A stretch of 64,000 nucleotides of DNA from Actinomycetes bacterium (lineage in GTDB: Bacteria > Actinomycetota > Acidimicrobiia > Acidimicrobiales > RAAP-2): contig JAJYYG010000147.1 in NCBI GenBank assembly GCA_021801235.1, positions 29,244-93,243 of the forward strand. The letters run 5' to 3'. Below the pieces are notes generated by a model. The model did no database searches and was not told where the DNA came from. It saw nothing but the letters and a program-made list of their open reading frames with translations. Numbering within the stretch: position 1 is the stretch's first letter; every line of letters starts with the position of its first letter. Positions 33,601 through 41,644 of the stretch are shown here, one piece after another. A program made the position numbers and the translations under genes.

Positions 33601-35130
33601 CTAGGCGATCGGGACCGACTGGGCGGCCTGGACGAACGAGTGCTCGTAGGCGAGCAGGCCCACCAGGGCGAAGGGCGAGGCCACCGCGCCGATCCACGGA
33701 GCGCCGACTCCCACCGCCACCAGGGCGACCCCGGGCCAGAAGAACCGGGCGAACCGGCCGCGGGTCAGCTCTTCGACGGCGAGGTGGGCGTGGGCGGTCG
33801 GATGCGTCATCCCGAGCTCGCCGGCCACGAACAGCAGGTAGGCGACGGTGGCTACGGCCAGGACGATCTCGAAGAGGACGACCGCGGGGTGGGGGGCGAG
33901 CCAGACGGCGAACGGCAGCATGGCGGCCGAGCCGACCAGCCCGGCCTGGACGGCCAGGTGGGGGAGGAGCAACGGGCTCTGCCACAGGTCGCGTGCCTTG
34001 GCCTGGGCGAACAGGAACGCCGTGTAGCAGGCGGTGCCGAGGGCGAAGGGCATCGCCGCCCACGACGCCACCTCCCGGAGGCCGATCGAGTTGACGACGG
34101 ACCCCAGCAGGAACAGGGCGACCAGGCCGCCGTAGCCGGCGATCACGAACGACCCCTTGACCAGCCAGCTCTTCCAATGGTGCCGGGTGAAGATCAGGTA
34201 GAACCGGGTCGGGTGCTTGAGGTCCCAGATGAGGAGGCCTCCGGTCACCGAGAGGAAGAACAGGGCCAGCAGCGGTGCCACCCAGCGGGCCACCGGGTTG
34301 TCCCACGGCAGGCGGCCGGCCAGGGCCAGGGCCATGGTGATGAGCATGGAACCCGCGGCCAGCCCTTTCGTCCAGGTGTACAGGCTGACCCGCCACCCCC
34401 AGGGGGCGAAGTGGGGCACGTCGTAGGAGAGGAGCGCCGCCGCCGACGAGTTCCGGTGTCCCGGGTGGCCGGAGGAGAGGTGCTGCGCGTCGCCGCCACC
34501 CTGGGTTGCCCAGGCGAACAGACCCCCCTCTGGCCGCCGGGCGGCGAGGGGGTCGAGAGTGGCCTGGTCGGCACCTTTGTAGAAGAGCCCGGGGCGGGTC
34601 CCCTTCTCGGGCCGGCGCACCGCCACCACTTCCCGGTGGACCATCCGGGCGACCTTCGAGGTGGGGTCCTCGAGGTCGCCGACGATGATCGCCTGGGTGG
34701 GGCAGACGGTGACGCACGCCGGCTCGAGCCCCACGTCGAGGCGGTGGGCACAGAAGTTGCACTTTTCCGCCGAGTGGTCCTCGGGGTTGATGAAGATGGC
34801 GTCGTACGGACAGGCGGCCATGCACGCCTTGCATCCGATGCAGATCGACTTGTCGAAGTCGACGATGCCGTCGGGCCGCCGGTGCATGGCCCGGGTGGGG
34901 CAGGCCGCCACGCAGGGGGCATCGCTGCACTGGTTGCAGCGGGTCACCTGGAAGGCCCGACGGACCTGGGGGAAGGTCCCGACGTCGACCGACTTGACGT
35001 AGGTGCGGTTCACCCCGACCGGCACGTCGTTCTCGCTCTTGCAGGCGGTGGTGCAGGCGTGGCAGCCGATGCAACGGGTCTGGTCGAGCACCTTGACCCA
35101 GCGGACCGGTCTCGTCGCGGCGTCGGTCAC
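33601..35130 (-). CDS. Fusion of four-cluster ferredoxin and NrfD-type membrane subunit
   Basis: A 509-residue electron-transfer protein. Residues 1-180 hold four ferredoxin-type cysteine groups beginning CIGCHACTTAC, with CNQCSDAPCVAACP, CIGCKACMAACP and CNFCAHRLDVGLEPACVTVCP. After a linker, residues 240-509 have about eight hydrophobic helices of the NrfD/PsrC type, which bind quinone. Fusion of the two units, normally separate, is known in some lineages. No signal peptide is present, so the Fe-S part faces the cytoplasm. TACCAT lies seven bases before GTG 35130, so the module is probably transcribed leaderless from here. Confidence 0.9.
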   Translation of the reverse strand: MTDAATRPVRWVKVLDQTRCIGCHACTTACKSENDVPVGVNRTYVKSVDVGTFPQVRRAFQVTRCNQCSDAPCVAACPTRAMHRRPDGIVDFDKSICIGCKACMAACPYDAIFINPEDHSAEKCNFCAHRLDVGLEPACVTVCPTQAIIVGDLEDPTSKVARMVHREVVAVRRPEKGTRPGLFYKGADQATLDPLAARRPEGGLFAWATQGGGDAQHLSSGHPGHRNSSAAALLSYDVPHFAPWGWRVSLYTWTKGLAAGSMLITMALALAGRLPWDNPVARWVAPLLALFFLSVTGGLLIWDLKHPTRFYLIFTRHHWKSWLVKGSFVIAGYGGLVALFLLGSVVNSIGLREVASWAAMPFALGTACYTAFLFAQAKARDLWQSPLLLPHLAVQAGLVGSAAMLPFAVWLAPHPAVVLFEIVLAVATVAYLLFVAGELGMTHPTAHAHLAVEELTRGRFARFFWPGVALVAVGVGAPWIGAVASPFALVGLLAYEHSFVQAAQSVPIA

Positions 35131-35137
35131 GCTGTCG

Positions 35138-35143
35138 ATGGTA
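35138..35143 (-). promoter_or_regulatory. -10 box TACCAT for the first molybdoenzyme operon
   Basis: On the minus strand TACCAT ends seven bases before GTG 35130. The operon would include the ferredoxin/NrfD, catalytic subunit and chaperone genes. Confidence 0.5.
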
Positions 35144-35187
35144 CGGCGCGGTCGGCCCCGCTGGTAGGTGGCCCGGGATTATGGGGT

Positions 35188-35204
35188 GATAAGTAAAGGT
35201 TATC
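35188..35204. promoter_or_regulatory. AT-rich inverted repeat GATAA-N7-TTATC between divergent genes
   Basis: GATAA and TTATC flank GTAAAGG in the 194-base gap between the molybdoenzyme operon and the radical SAM gene. The stretch is the most AT-rich in the area. It resembles a dimer-binding site and could control both directions. It is not an exact FNR or CRP consensus. Confidence 0.35.
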
Positions 35205-35324
35205 GTCGGGGTGGCTCGCCCCTCGATCCGATCCGACCCATCCGCCCGCCGTGGTCCGGAGCCGGCGCGTGCCCGTGCCGTCGGGTACCGTGGGCGAAGA
35301 CGGCGACGATCGTGAGGCGGCGCG

Positions 35325-36605
35325 TTGCGACAGGTTGCCCCCCATCTCGATGCCGATCGGCCCCGGCGGTTCCACCTCCTCGCCAAGCCGACCGGGGCCC
35401 GTTGCAACCTCGACTGCGCGTACTGCTTCTTCGTCGGGAAGGGGAACCTATCCCCCGGCGGACGGCCCCGCATGTCGGACGAAGTGCTTGACGGTTACCT
35501 CACGCAGCTGATGGAGGCCCACCCCGACGGCGAGGTCACCGTGGCGTGGCAGGGCGGGGAGCCGACCCTGATGGGGATCGGGTTCTTCCGCCGTGCCGTC
35601 GAACGTGCGGAGGCCCGACGACGCCCGGGCCAACGGGTCCGCCACACCATCCAGACCAACGGGACGCTCCTGGACGACGAGTGGGCCCGCATGCTGGCCG
35701 AGCACCACTTCCTCGTCGGCCTCAGCATCGACGGGCCACCGGAGGTCCACGACCGGTTCCGGGTCGACAAGCGGGGACAGCCCACCTCGGCCCGGGTCCT
35801 GCGGGGTCTCGGGCACCTCCAGCGTCGCGGCGTCGAGGTCAACGTGCTGTGCACGGTCCACGCCGGGAACCAGCACCGGCCTCTGGACGTCTACCGGTAC
35901 TTCCGCGACGCTCTCGGCGTCGAGCACATTCAGTTCATCCCGATCGTCGAGCGCGTCCCGGCGCTGGCTCCGGGGCGGCCCGGTCCGTCCGAGCGCGTCA
36001 CGGACCGCTCCGTCGACCCTGCGGCATGGGGTCAGTTCCTCGTCTCCGTGTTCGACGAGTGGTTCCCCCGGGACATCGGCGCCGTCTTCGTCCAGTTGTT
36101 CGACACCGCGCTCGCGGCCTGGTCGGGCCTCCCCTCGCCGCTGTGCCTGTTCGGCGAGACCTGCGGCGGGGGTCCCGCCCTCATGCACACCGGCGACGTC
36201 TACAGCTGCGACCACTTCGTCGACCCCGACCACCTGCTGGGCGCGATCCACCAGGTTCCCCTCGCCGAGCTCGTCGCCTCGCCCGTCCAGCGGGCCTTCG
36301 GCCGGGCGAAGGCGGACACGTTGCCCGCTACCTGCCTCCGGTGCGAGTTCCTCTTCGCCTGCCACGGTGAGTGCCCGAAGAACCGGCTGGCGACCGTGGC
36401 CGGCGGGGAGCCAGGCCTGAACTACCTGTGTGCCGGGTACCGGTCGTTCTGGGGCCATGTGGACCGACCGATGCGCCTGATGGCCGGCTTGCTCGCCGAG
36501 GGGCGCCCGGCCGGGGACGTGTCGGCGGTCCTCGCTGCCGCGGGGCGCAACGATCCGTGCCCGTGCGGGAGCGGTCGCAAGGCCAAGCACTGCCACCAGC
36601 GCTGA
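35325..36605 (+). CDS. Radical SAM/SPASM protein (anSME-like) with C-terminal SEC-C motif
   Basis: A 426-residue radical SAM enzyme resembling anaerobic sulfatase-maturating enzymes. The [4Fe-4S] SAM motif is C27-NLD-C31-AY-C34. WQGGEPTLMG and the QTNGTLLDDEW loop are typical of anSME. The C-terminal half contains the auxiliary-cluster cysteines of a SPASM domain (CGGGPALMHTGDVYSCDHFVDP, first 20 residues conserved in type; CLRCEFLFACHGECPKNR; CAGYR). It ends with NDPCPCGSGRKAKHC, a zinc-binding SEC-C motif. Start TTG 35325 is the first in-frame start; no ATG or GTG serves better. No sulfatase gene is nearby; its target may be the divergent molybdoenzyme or a peptide. Confidence 0.85.
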   Translation: MRQVAPHLDADRPRRFHLLAKPTGARCNLDCAYCFFVGKGNLSPGGRPRMSDEVLDGYLTQLMEAHPDGEVTVAWQGGEPTLMGIGFFRRAVERAEARRRPGQRVRHTIQTNGTLLDDEWARMLAEHHFLVGLSIDGPPEVHDRFRVDKRGQPTSARVLRGLGHLQRRGVEVNVLCTVHAGNQHRPLDVYRYFRDALGVEHIQFIPIVERVPALAPGRPGPSERVTDRSVDPAAWGQFLVSVFDEWFPRDIGAVFVQLFDTALAAWSGLPSPLCLFGETCGGGPALMHTGDVYSCDHFVDPDHLLGAIHQVPLAELVASPVQRAFGRAKADTLPATCLRCEFLFACHGECPKNRLATVAGGEPGLNYLCAGYRSFWGHVDRPMRLMAGLLAEGRPAGDVSAVLAAAGRNDPCPCGSGRKAKHCHQR

Positions 36606-36631
36606 CCGGCGCCCGACCGGGGTCGGACCGG
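36606..36631. terminator. Hairpin between radical SAM and FO synthase genes
   Basis: CCGACC and GGTCGG (36613-36626) pair tightly, with an outer CCGG/CCGG pairing possible. It lies between converging genes. The two-base loop forces the top pair open, so the stem is modest. Confidence 0.35.
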
Positions 36632-36639
36632 CCGAGGAC

Positions 36640-38961
36640 TCACGGTGCGGGCGGGGTCGCTGCCCGGCCCCCCGCCTCGGCCCCCGGGACCCTGTCGTAG
36701 AGGGTGGTGCGCTGGGCCAGGCTCCGACCGATGGGGTCCACCAGCGCAACGAAGTCCGACGGTTCGAGCAGGCGCCGGTGGGCCGCGCCTGCCGCATGTG
36801 CGATGTGCTCCTCCATGAGCGTGCCCCCGAGGTCGTTGGCTCCCGCGCGGAGGATCTGGCGCGCGCCGTCGGCCCCAAGCTTGACCCAGCTGACCTGGAC
36901 GTTGTCGATGGAGCCGGCGTAGGCGATGCGGCCGACCGCATGCATGAGGACCGTCTCGCGGAACGTCGGTCCCCGCCGGGCCCGGTGGCGGAGGTAGATC
37001 GGTGTGGCCATGTGGACGAAGGGCAGCGGGACGAACTCGGTGAACCCGCCGGTCTCCCCCTGGAGGGCGCGGGTCCGGACGAGGTGCCGGGCCCACGAGC
37101 GGGGGTGCTCCACCGCACCGAACATGATGGTCACGTTGGAGCGCAGCCCGACCCGGTGCGCGCTGCGGTGGACGTCGAGCCAGTGGTCGGTGTCGATCTT
37201 GTCGGGGCAGAGGAGCTTGCGCACGTCGTCGTCGAGGATCTCCGCCGCCGTGCCAGGCAACGTCTTCAGCCCGGCGTCACGCAGCCGGGTCAAGTACTCG
37301 GAGAGGGATGTCCCGGATCGCCGTGCCCCCTCGGTCACCTCCAATGCGGAGAAACCGTGCACGTGCATCGACTCCGAGGCCCGGCGGACCGCCCGGATGA
37401 CGTCGAGGTAGTAGTCGCCGTCGAAGTCGGGGTGGATCCCGCCCTGGAGGCAGACCTCGGTGGCCCCGCAGGCGGCCGCCTCGCGGACCCGGTCGGCGAT
37501 CTCCTCCAACGTCATCCGGTACGGCGCTCCGCGAAGGTTGAGGGACCGGGGGCCTTTGGAGAAGGCGCAGAACTGGCACTTGAAGGTGCAGACGTTGGTG
37601 TAGTTGATGTTCCGGTTGACCACGAAGGTGACCTCGTCGCCCACCGCCTCCCGCCGGAGCTGATCGGCCAGGGCGGCGACGGCTCGTACCTCGGCGCCGC
37701 GTGCCGAGAACAGGGTCACGATCTCGTCCTCCCCGACCTGTTGCCCAGCGGCCACACCGGCGAGCACCTCGCCGACCGGTGATCCCGACGACGCGAGCGG
37801 TACGGCCGGGGGTGGGGCCACGAGGTCCGGCGGAGGGAGCTCGCCACCGGTGCACCAGGGATGGTCGAGCGCGAGCCCTTCAGCATCCGACGCGTCGAGC
37901 ACCGGGAACCGGAGCGAGGGGGCGAGCCATCGTTCCGGTTCGACGGCTTCCCGGGGGTACAAGGTCAGCCGGGGTGCGAGCGTGTGCCCGGCCGCCTCGG
38001 TGGCGGCCCGGAGGAGCTCGACCGAAGGCCAGGCCTCGGCGGGGGCGACGTGGTCGCTCGTGGCCGGGGACACCCACCCCCAGTCGTCGATGCCCGATGC
38101 GAGGAGCGGCGCCAGGTCGTCGATGCGATCCGGGGGTGCTTGCAGGTGGACGTCGGGAGGCAGGAGGAGGCGGGCGACGGCGACGGTCCACGCCAGTTCG
38201 TCTGCCGGGCACGCTCCATCCGCACGGGTGGCGGCTTGCGGAAGGAAGGCGGTGCCCGGCGTGGGTGGCAGGGTCCGCACGGTCACCCCTTGGATGTGCC
38301 CGAATCGCCGGTGGCTGGCGGCGATGGCCCGGAGCGCGTCGAAGCGATCCTCGCGGCTCGTACCGGCCCTGATCGGGAGTGCGACGCTGAACGGGACGGC
38401 GGCCCGTCCGGCCGCCTCCAGCGTGGCCAGCGGTCGGTCATTCCCCGCATCGCAAGGTCGGGCTGCCCCGCCGCAGGCGAGGGACTCCAGGGTCATGCCC
38501 TGGCCGGTGGTCACCTCGCGGAGGCGCAGGAGCTCTTCGAAGGACAGGGCACCGCCGTCGGCGTGGGGAAGGAGCCCGACCTCGTCGAGGATGGCACGGC
38601 AGGTGGCAACCAGGGCGTCGACCACCGCAGCCCGATCGCGATCCGACCGCCGAAGTCGGGCGGCGGGAGCGCGGACTCTGGGGAGCTCGCCCAGGGTGAC
38701 CACGGCTCCGTGACAGCCTGCTTGCCGACCGCTGCGGGCGTACGCGACCAGGGCGTCGAGACCGGGACCGCCGGCGACGGCCCTGCTCCCCGCGCGGGTC
38801 CCGTCGTCGGGACGACCGACCGGCACGGCGAGGGGGACGACCACGGCCGGCGAGAACGTGACACGGGTGCCGAACGCCGCGTCCCTTATCGACCGGGCTT
38901 CCGCTTGGAGCGAGGCCAGGTCGCGTTCGAGGAGCGTGCGGACGCGCGGGGCGATGGTCAC
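36640..38961 (-). CDS. fbiC: FO synthase (FbiC-like) with degenerate CofG half
   Basis: A 773-residue homologue of bifunctional FbiC, which builds the deazaflavin FO of coenzyme F420. The C-terminal CofH half is complete: NINYTNVCTFKCQFCAF carries the CxxxCxxC motif (about 459-467), followed by CLQGGIHPDFDG. The N-terminal half aligns with CofG through GLLPHADGGALSFEELLRL, FGHIQGVTV and DDWGWVSPATSDHV. At the place of the CofG cluster motif (about residues 40-55) the sequence reads VTFSPAVVVPLAVPVGRPDD, with no cysteines. The CofG half therefore should not catalyse the cyclisation step. No frameshift explains the loss. Confidence 0.87.
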   Translation of the reverse strand: MTIAPRVRTLLERDLASLQAEARSIRDAAFGTRVTFSPAVVVPLAVPVGRPDDGTRAGSRAVAGGPGLDALVAYARSGRQAGCHGAVVTLGELPRVRAPAARLRRSDRDRAAVVDALVATCRAILDEVGLLPHADGGALSFEELLRLREVTTGQGMTLESLACGGAARPCDAGNDRPLATLEAAGRAAVPFSVALPIRAGTSREDRFDALRAIAASHRRFGHIQGVTVRTLPPTPGTAFLPQAATRADGACPADELAWTVAVARLLLPPDVHLQAPPDRIDDLAPLLASGIDDWGWVSPATSDHVAPAEAWPSVELLRAATEAAGHTLAPRLTLYPREAVEPERWLAPSLRFPVLDASDAEGLALDHPWCTGGELPPPDLVAPPPAVPLASSGSPVGEVLAGVAAGQQVGEDEIVTLFSARGAEVRAVAALADQLRREAVGDEVTFVVNRNINYTNVCTFKCQFCAFSKGPRSLNLRGAPYRMTLEEIADRVREAAACGATEVCLQGGIHPDFDGDYYLDVIRAVRRASESMHVHGFSALEVTEGARRSGTSLSEYLTRLRDAGLKTLPGTAAEILDDDVRKLLCPDKIDTDHWLDVHRSAHRVGLRSNVTIMFGAVEHPRSWARHLVRTRALQGETGGFTEFVPLPFVHMATPIYLRHRARRGPTFRETVLMHAVGRIAYAGSIDNVQVSWVKLGADGARQILRAGANDLGGTLMEEHIAHAAGAAHRRLLEPSDFVALVDPIGRSLAQRTTLYDRVPGAEAGGRAATPPAP

Positions 38962-39059
38962 GGCGCCGCCCGGCAGCCGACGCGAGCGGTGTCACCAGTT
39001 CGACCTGGGCGGGTCTTGCGCACGGATCGCCTTTCTTTGCTGGGAGCCCGCCAATGGGC

Positions 39060-39476
39060 TCAGAGGATCGAAGCCGGTCCCTGTAGGAAGATCCCGTTGT
39101 GGATGAGGAACGACCGCAGCCGGTTCCCGAGGACGATGGCCTCGCGGCCGGACAGTCCCTCGGTGGCGGCGAAGGCGGTGATGGCCTGGTCGGTCGCACG
39201 GCGGCCCGCGGCGCTGATGGCGGTGTCCCCCGACTTGGTGGAGCGCAGGCATCGGGCGACGAGCTCATCGGGGGTCGTCAGCTCCGCGGCACAGAAGCGG
39301 CGGAGCAGCGACACGTCGCTCGCCTGCTCCGCGGGGTCCCGGTCGCCCATCTGCTCCAACCAGCGTCGGACCGCGGGCGAGCCGTCGAACGGATCGGCCG
39401 GGTCGGAACCCTCGGCCGCTCCGACCGGCTGTGGTGGCGTGGTGGCGTGGTGGCCGACGTCGAGCGCGTCGATCAT
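39060..39476 (-). CDS. Small protein coupled to nitroreductase, integrase-SAM-like fold possible
   Basis: A 138-residue protein whose ATG 39476 overlaps the nitroreductase stop as ATGA, so it is translationally coupled. I do not recognise a firm family. The pattern PAVRRWLEQMGDRDPAEQA, SLLRRFCAAE, TTPDELVARC, AISAAGRRATDQAITAFA and NRLRSFLIHNGIFL resembles the helical N-terminal core-binding (SAM-like) domain of tyrosine recombinases. There is no catalytic domain. It is more likely a small helical binding protein than an integrase. The reading frame upstream of 39476 is an artefact of the opposite frame. Confidence 0.6.
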   Translation of the reverse strand: MIDALDVGHHATTPPQPVGAAEGSDPADPFDGSPAVRRWLEQMGDRDPAEQASDVSLLRRFCAAELTTPDELVARCLRSTKSGDTAISAAGRRATDQAITAFAATEGLSGREAIVLGNRLRSFLIHNGIFLQGPASIL

Positions 39477-40282
39477 TCCGGGAGCCCGTACATGCGCGAC
39501 AGCATCCGGACCTCCTGGGCGCGATAGGGGAAGGGGCCCGGTTCCTGGATCATCCCCTCCCGTGTGAGCTGCTCGGTCACCTCCGGGTCCTCGTCCCAAG
39601 GATGGTCGCAGCTCCCCTCGAAGAACAGGGTGGACAGGGGTCGCCGCGGGCGTTGGCCACCGGCCTCCGGCTCCTCGGCGGGGTAGCCGACCAGTTGCAG
39701 CCATACCGGGAGCCACGTGTCGGGCACGCCGAGGAGCGGCTTGACCGTGTCGTTGGCGGTGAACGCGTGCATGCAGGTGCCCAGCCCCTGGTCCACTGCC
39801 GCATTGATGGCGTTGCAGATGGCGATGCCGGTCTCGACCGCGCCCATGAAGATGACCGCGTTCAGGTCCTTCGAGATCGGCTCGAGCACCTGGGGCCAGA
39901 GGAAGTCGTCCACGTACGCTTTCGACCATCCGTGGGCGGCGGGGAGCGCGTGCTGGTCGACGAGCTCCTTCAGGCGGTCCTGTGCCCCGGCCACGTAGTC
40001 GAGGTCGATGTACCAGAAGATGTAGGTCGGCGCCAGGTCGAGGTCGGCAGTGGTGGTCGGGTTGCGCAGCGCGTCGCGGGTCTCGGCGTCGAGGTCGTCG
40101 CGGTTGACCACGATGGCCCGGAAGTAGTCCGCGTTCATCGACCGCGAGGCCCGGTTGGCCGCCTCGAACATGACTTGGATCTTGGAACGTTCGACCGGGC
40201 GCCACGACTTGAAGAACCGGATGCTGCGCCTCGTTCCGACCACTCGGTTGAACTCCATGGTTCGTCCCTTCTCTCCGGGCAT
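39473..40282 (-). CDS. Nitroreductase-family flavoprotein
   Basis: A 269-residue FMN-binding nitroreductase-fold protein. The family N-terminal pattern VVGTRRSIRFFKSWRPVERS (FMN-phosphate-binding Arg residues) is clear, followed by MFEAANRASRSMNADYFRAIVV, and AVETGIAICNAINAAVDQGLGT near the middle. The C-terminal 60 residues (from about 205) are an unusual extension. Such enzymes reduce nitro, quinone or enoyl groups with NAD(P)H; here it follows acyl-CoA genes, suggesting a reductive step in substrate breakdown. ATG 40282 has a strong ribosome-binding site (GAGAAGGGA). Confidence 0.85.
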   Translation of the reverse strand: MPGEKGRTMEFNRVVGTRRSIRFFKSWRPVERSKIQVMFEAANRASRSMNADYFRAIVVNRDDLDAETRDALRNPTTTADLDLAPTYIFWYIDLDYVAGAQDRLKELVDQHALPAAHGWSKAYVDDFLWPQVLEPISKDLNAVIFMGAVETGIAICNAINAAVDQGLGTCMHAFTANDTVKPLLGVPDTWLPVWLQLVGYPAEEPEAGGQRPRRPLSTLFFEGSCDHPWDEDPEVTEQLTREGMIQEPGPFPYRAQEVRMLSRMYGLPE

Positions 40283-40369
40283 CTCGAATCTCGAGTGCCT
40301 CGATGCCCTGCGCTGCGATGACCGACTCCGGCCTCGCTCGGTCGTGCCCCCTGTCCGACCCCGGGAGGG

Positions 40370-41644
40370 TCAGACGGACAGGATGGTGATGACGGTCGCC
40401 GCCGCGTCGGCCCCGATGAAGCCCCCTCCGTTCTCCGCGAGCGCGAGACGCGCCCCCTCGACCTGCCGGCTGCCGCACCGGCCCCGCAGCTGGTCCACGA
40501 GCTCGACCAGCTGGCCGCATCCGGTGGCTCCGATCGGGTGGCCCCGTGAGAGCAGCCCGCCACTGGGATTGACCGGGACCCGACCGCCGAGCGCCGTGGC
40601 CCCCGAGGCGAGGAGCTTCGGGCCGTCACCGGGGGAGCAGAGCCCGAGCTCCTCGTAGAGCAGGAGCTCGGCGGTGACCGCGGCGTCGTGCACTTCGAGG
40701 ACGTCGAGGTCCCCTGGACCGACACCGGCGAGCTCGTAGGCACGGTGGACGGCGCGCTCCGCGACGCTCGGCTCTTCGAGGGTCCGATCGCGACCCGAGG
40801 CCAGCACGGACGCGCGTACGCGGACCCCGGGGACGCCCAGCCTGGCCATGGCCTCGGGCGAGGCGAGCACCAGGGCGGCGGCGCCGTCGGCGATCGGTGA
40901 GCACATGAGGACCGTGAGGGGATCGGCGACGACGCGGCTGGCCAGCACCTCTTCGACGGTGACCGGTTCCCGGTACTGCGCCTTCGGGTTCATGGAGGCG
41001 TGCCGGTGGTTCTTGACCGAGACCGCGGCGAGGTCCTCTCGGGTACCGCCGCTCTCGGACAGGTAGTGCCGGGTCATTGCCGCGTAGACGTCCATGAACG
41101 GCGAGCTCTGGAGGCTTGCGCCGGTGGGCCCGGGATCTGCGGCGGGCGTGTCGACGTCCCCGGTGGCAGCGGCGGGGGCGCCCGGGGGAGGCCATCCGAG
41201 CAGCACCGCTGCGAGCAGCGCGCGTGCGGCCGGAGCGTCTTCCAGGTCGAGCGCGGTGCCGATGGCGGCGAACGACCGCATCTTGTCCGGGTGGGTCAGC
41301 TTTTCGGCGCCCACCGCCAGAGCCACCTCGGCGGAACCGGATGCCACCGCCTGCCACGCCACATGGAAGGCACTCGACGCCGAGGCACAGGCGTTCTCCA
41401 CGTTCACGACCGGCGAACCGAGCAGGCCGGTGTGATGGAGGGCGGACTGCCCGCGGATCATCTCCTGGCCCTGGAGGATGCCGCCGACCGCGTTGGCGAA
41501 CGCGGTGAATTCGACCTCGTGCGCGGCGGCGCCGGCATCGGCGAGGGCGTCGGCGACCGCCTCCTCCGCCAGCGAGCGGACGCTCCGGTCGAAGAACTTT
41601 CCGAACCGGGTCATCCCCGCCCCGACCACCATGACGTCACGCAT
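40370..41644 (-). CDS. Thiolase-family acyltransferase (SCP-x/acetyl-CoA acetyltransferase-like)
   Basis: A 424-residue thiolase-fold enzyme. The nucleophile is in NVENACASASSAFH (Cys about 86), GHPIGATGCGQ holds the active-site His, and AENGGGFIG replaces the usual CxG with a Gly run, as in the lipid-transfer-protein branch of thiolases. It probably cleaves a beta-ketoacyl-CoA with CoA. It overlaps the acyl-CoA ligase gene by eight bases and its start has a GGAGGG ribosome-binding site. An insertion near residues 150-175 (Pro/Ala-rich) is lineage specific. Confidence 0.87.
   Translation of the reverse strand: MRDVMVVGAGMTRFGKFFDRSVRSLAEEAVADALADAGAAAHEVEFTAFANAVGGILQGQEMIRGQSALHHTGLLGSPVVNVENACASASSAFHVAWQAVASGSAEVALAVGAEKLTHPDKMRSFAAIGTALDLEDAPAARALLAAVLLGWPPPGAPAAATGDVDTPAADPGPTGASLQSSPFMDVYAAMTRHYLSESGGTREDLAAVSVKNHRHASMNPKAQYREPVTVEEVLASRVVADPLTVLMCSPIADGAAALVLASPEAMARLGVPGVRVRASVLASGRDRTLEEPSVAERAVHRAYELAGVGPGDLDVLEVHDAAVTAELLLYEELGLCSPGDGPKLLASGATALGGRVPVNPSGGLLSRGHPIGATGCGQLVELVDQLRGRCGSRQVEGARLALAENGGGFIGADAAATVITILSV

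Noticed and set aside
30662..35473. A 1603-codon minus frame that would fuse sequence upstream of GTG 33592 to the molybdopterin subunit.
   Set aside because: The region above 33592 codes for the ferredoxin/NrfD protein in another frame, and a ribosome-binding site precedes GTG 33592.
35325..36605. True sulfatase-maturating enzyme acting on a nearby sulfatase.
   Set aside because: There is no sulfatase gene, and no C/S-x-P-x-R maturation site was found by eye in neighbouring proteins.
39060..39476. Integrase or mobile-element remnant.
   Set aside because: Only a helical core-binding-like pattern is seen. There is no catalytic domain, attachment site or flanking repeat, and the gene is coupled to an operon.
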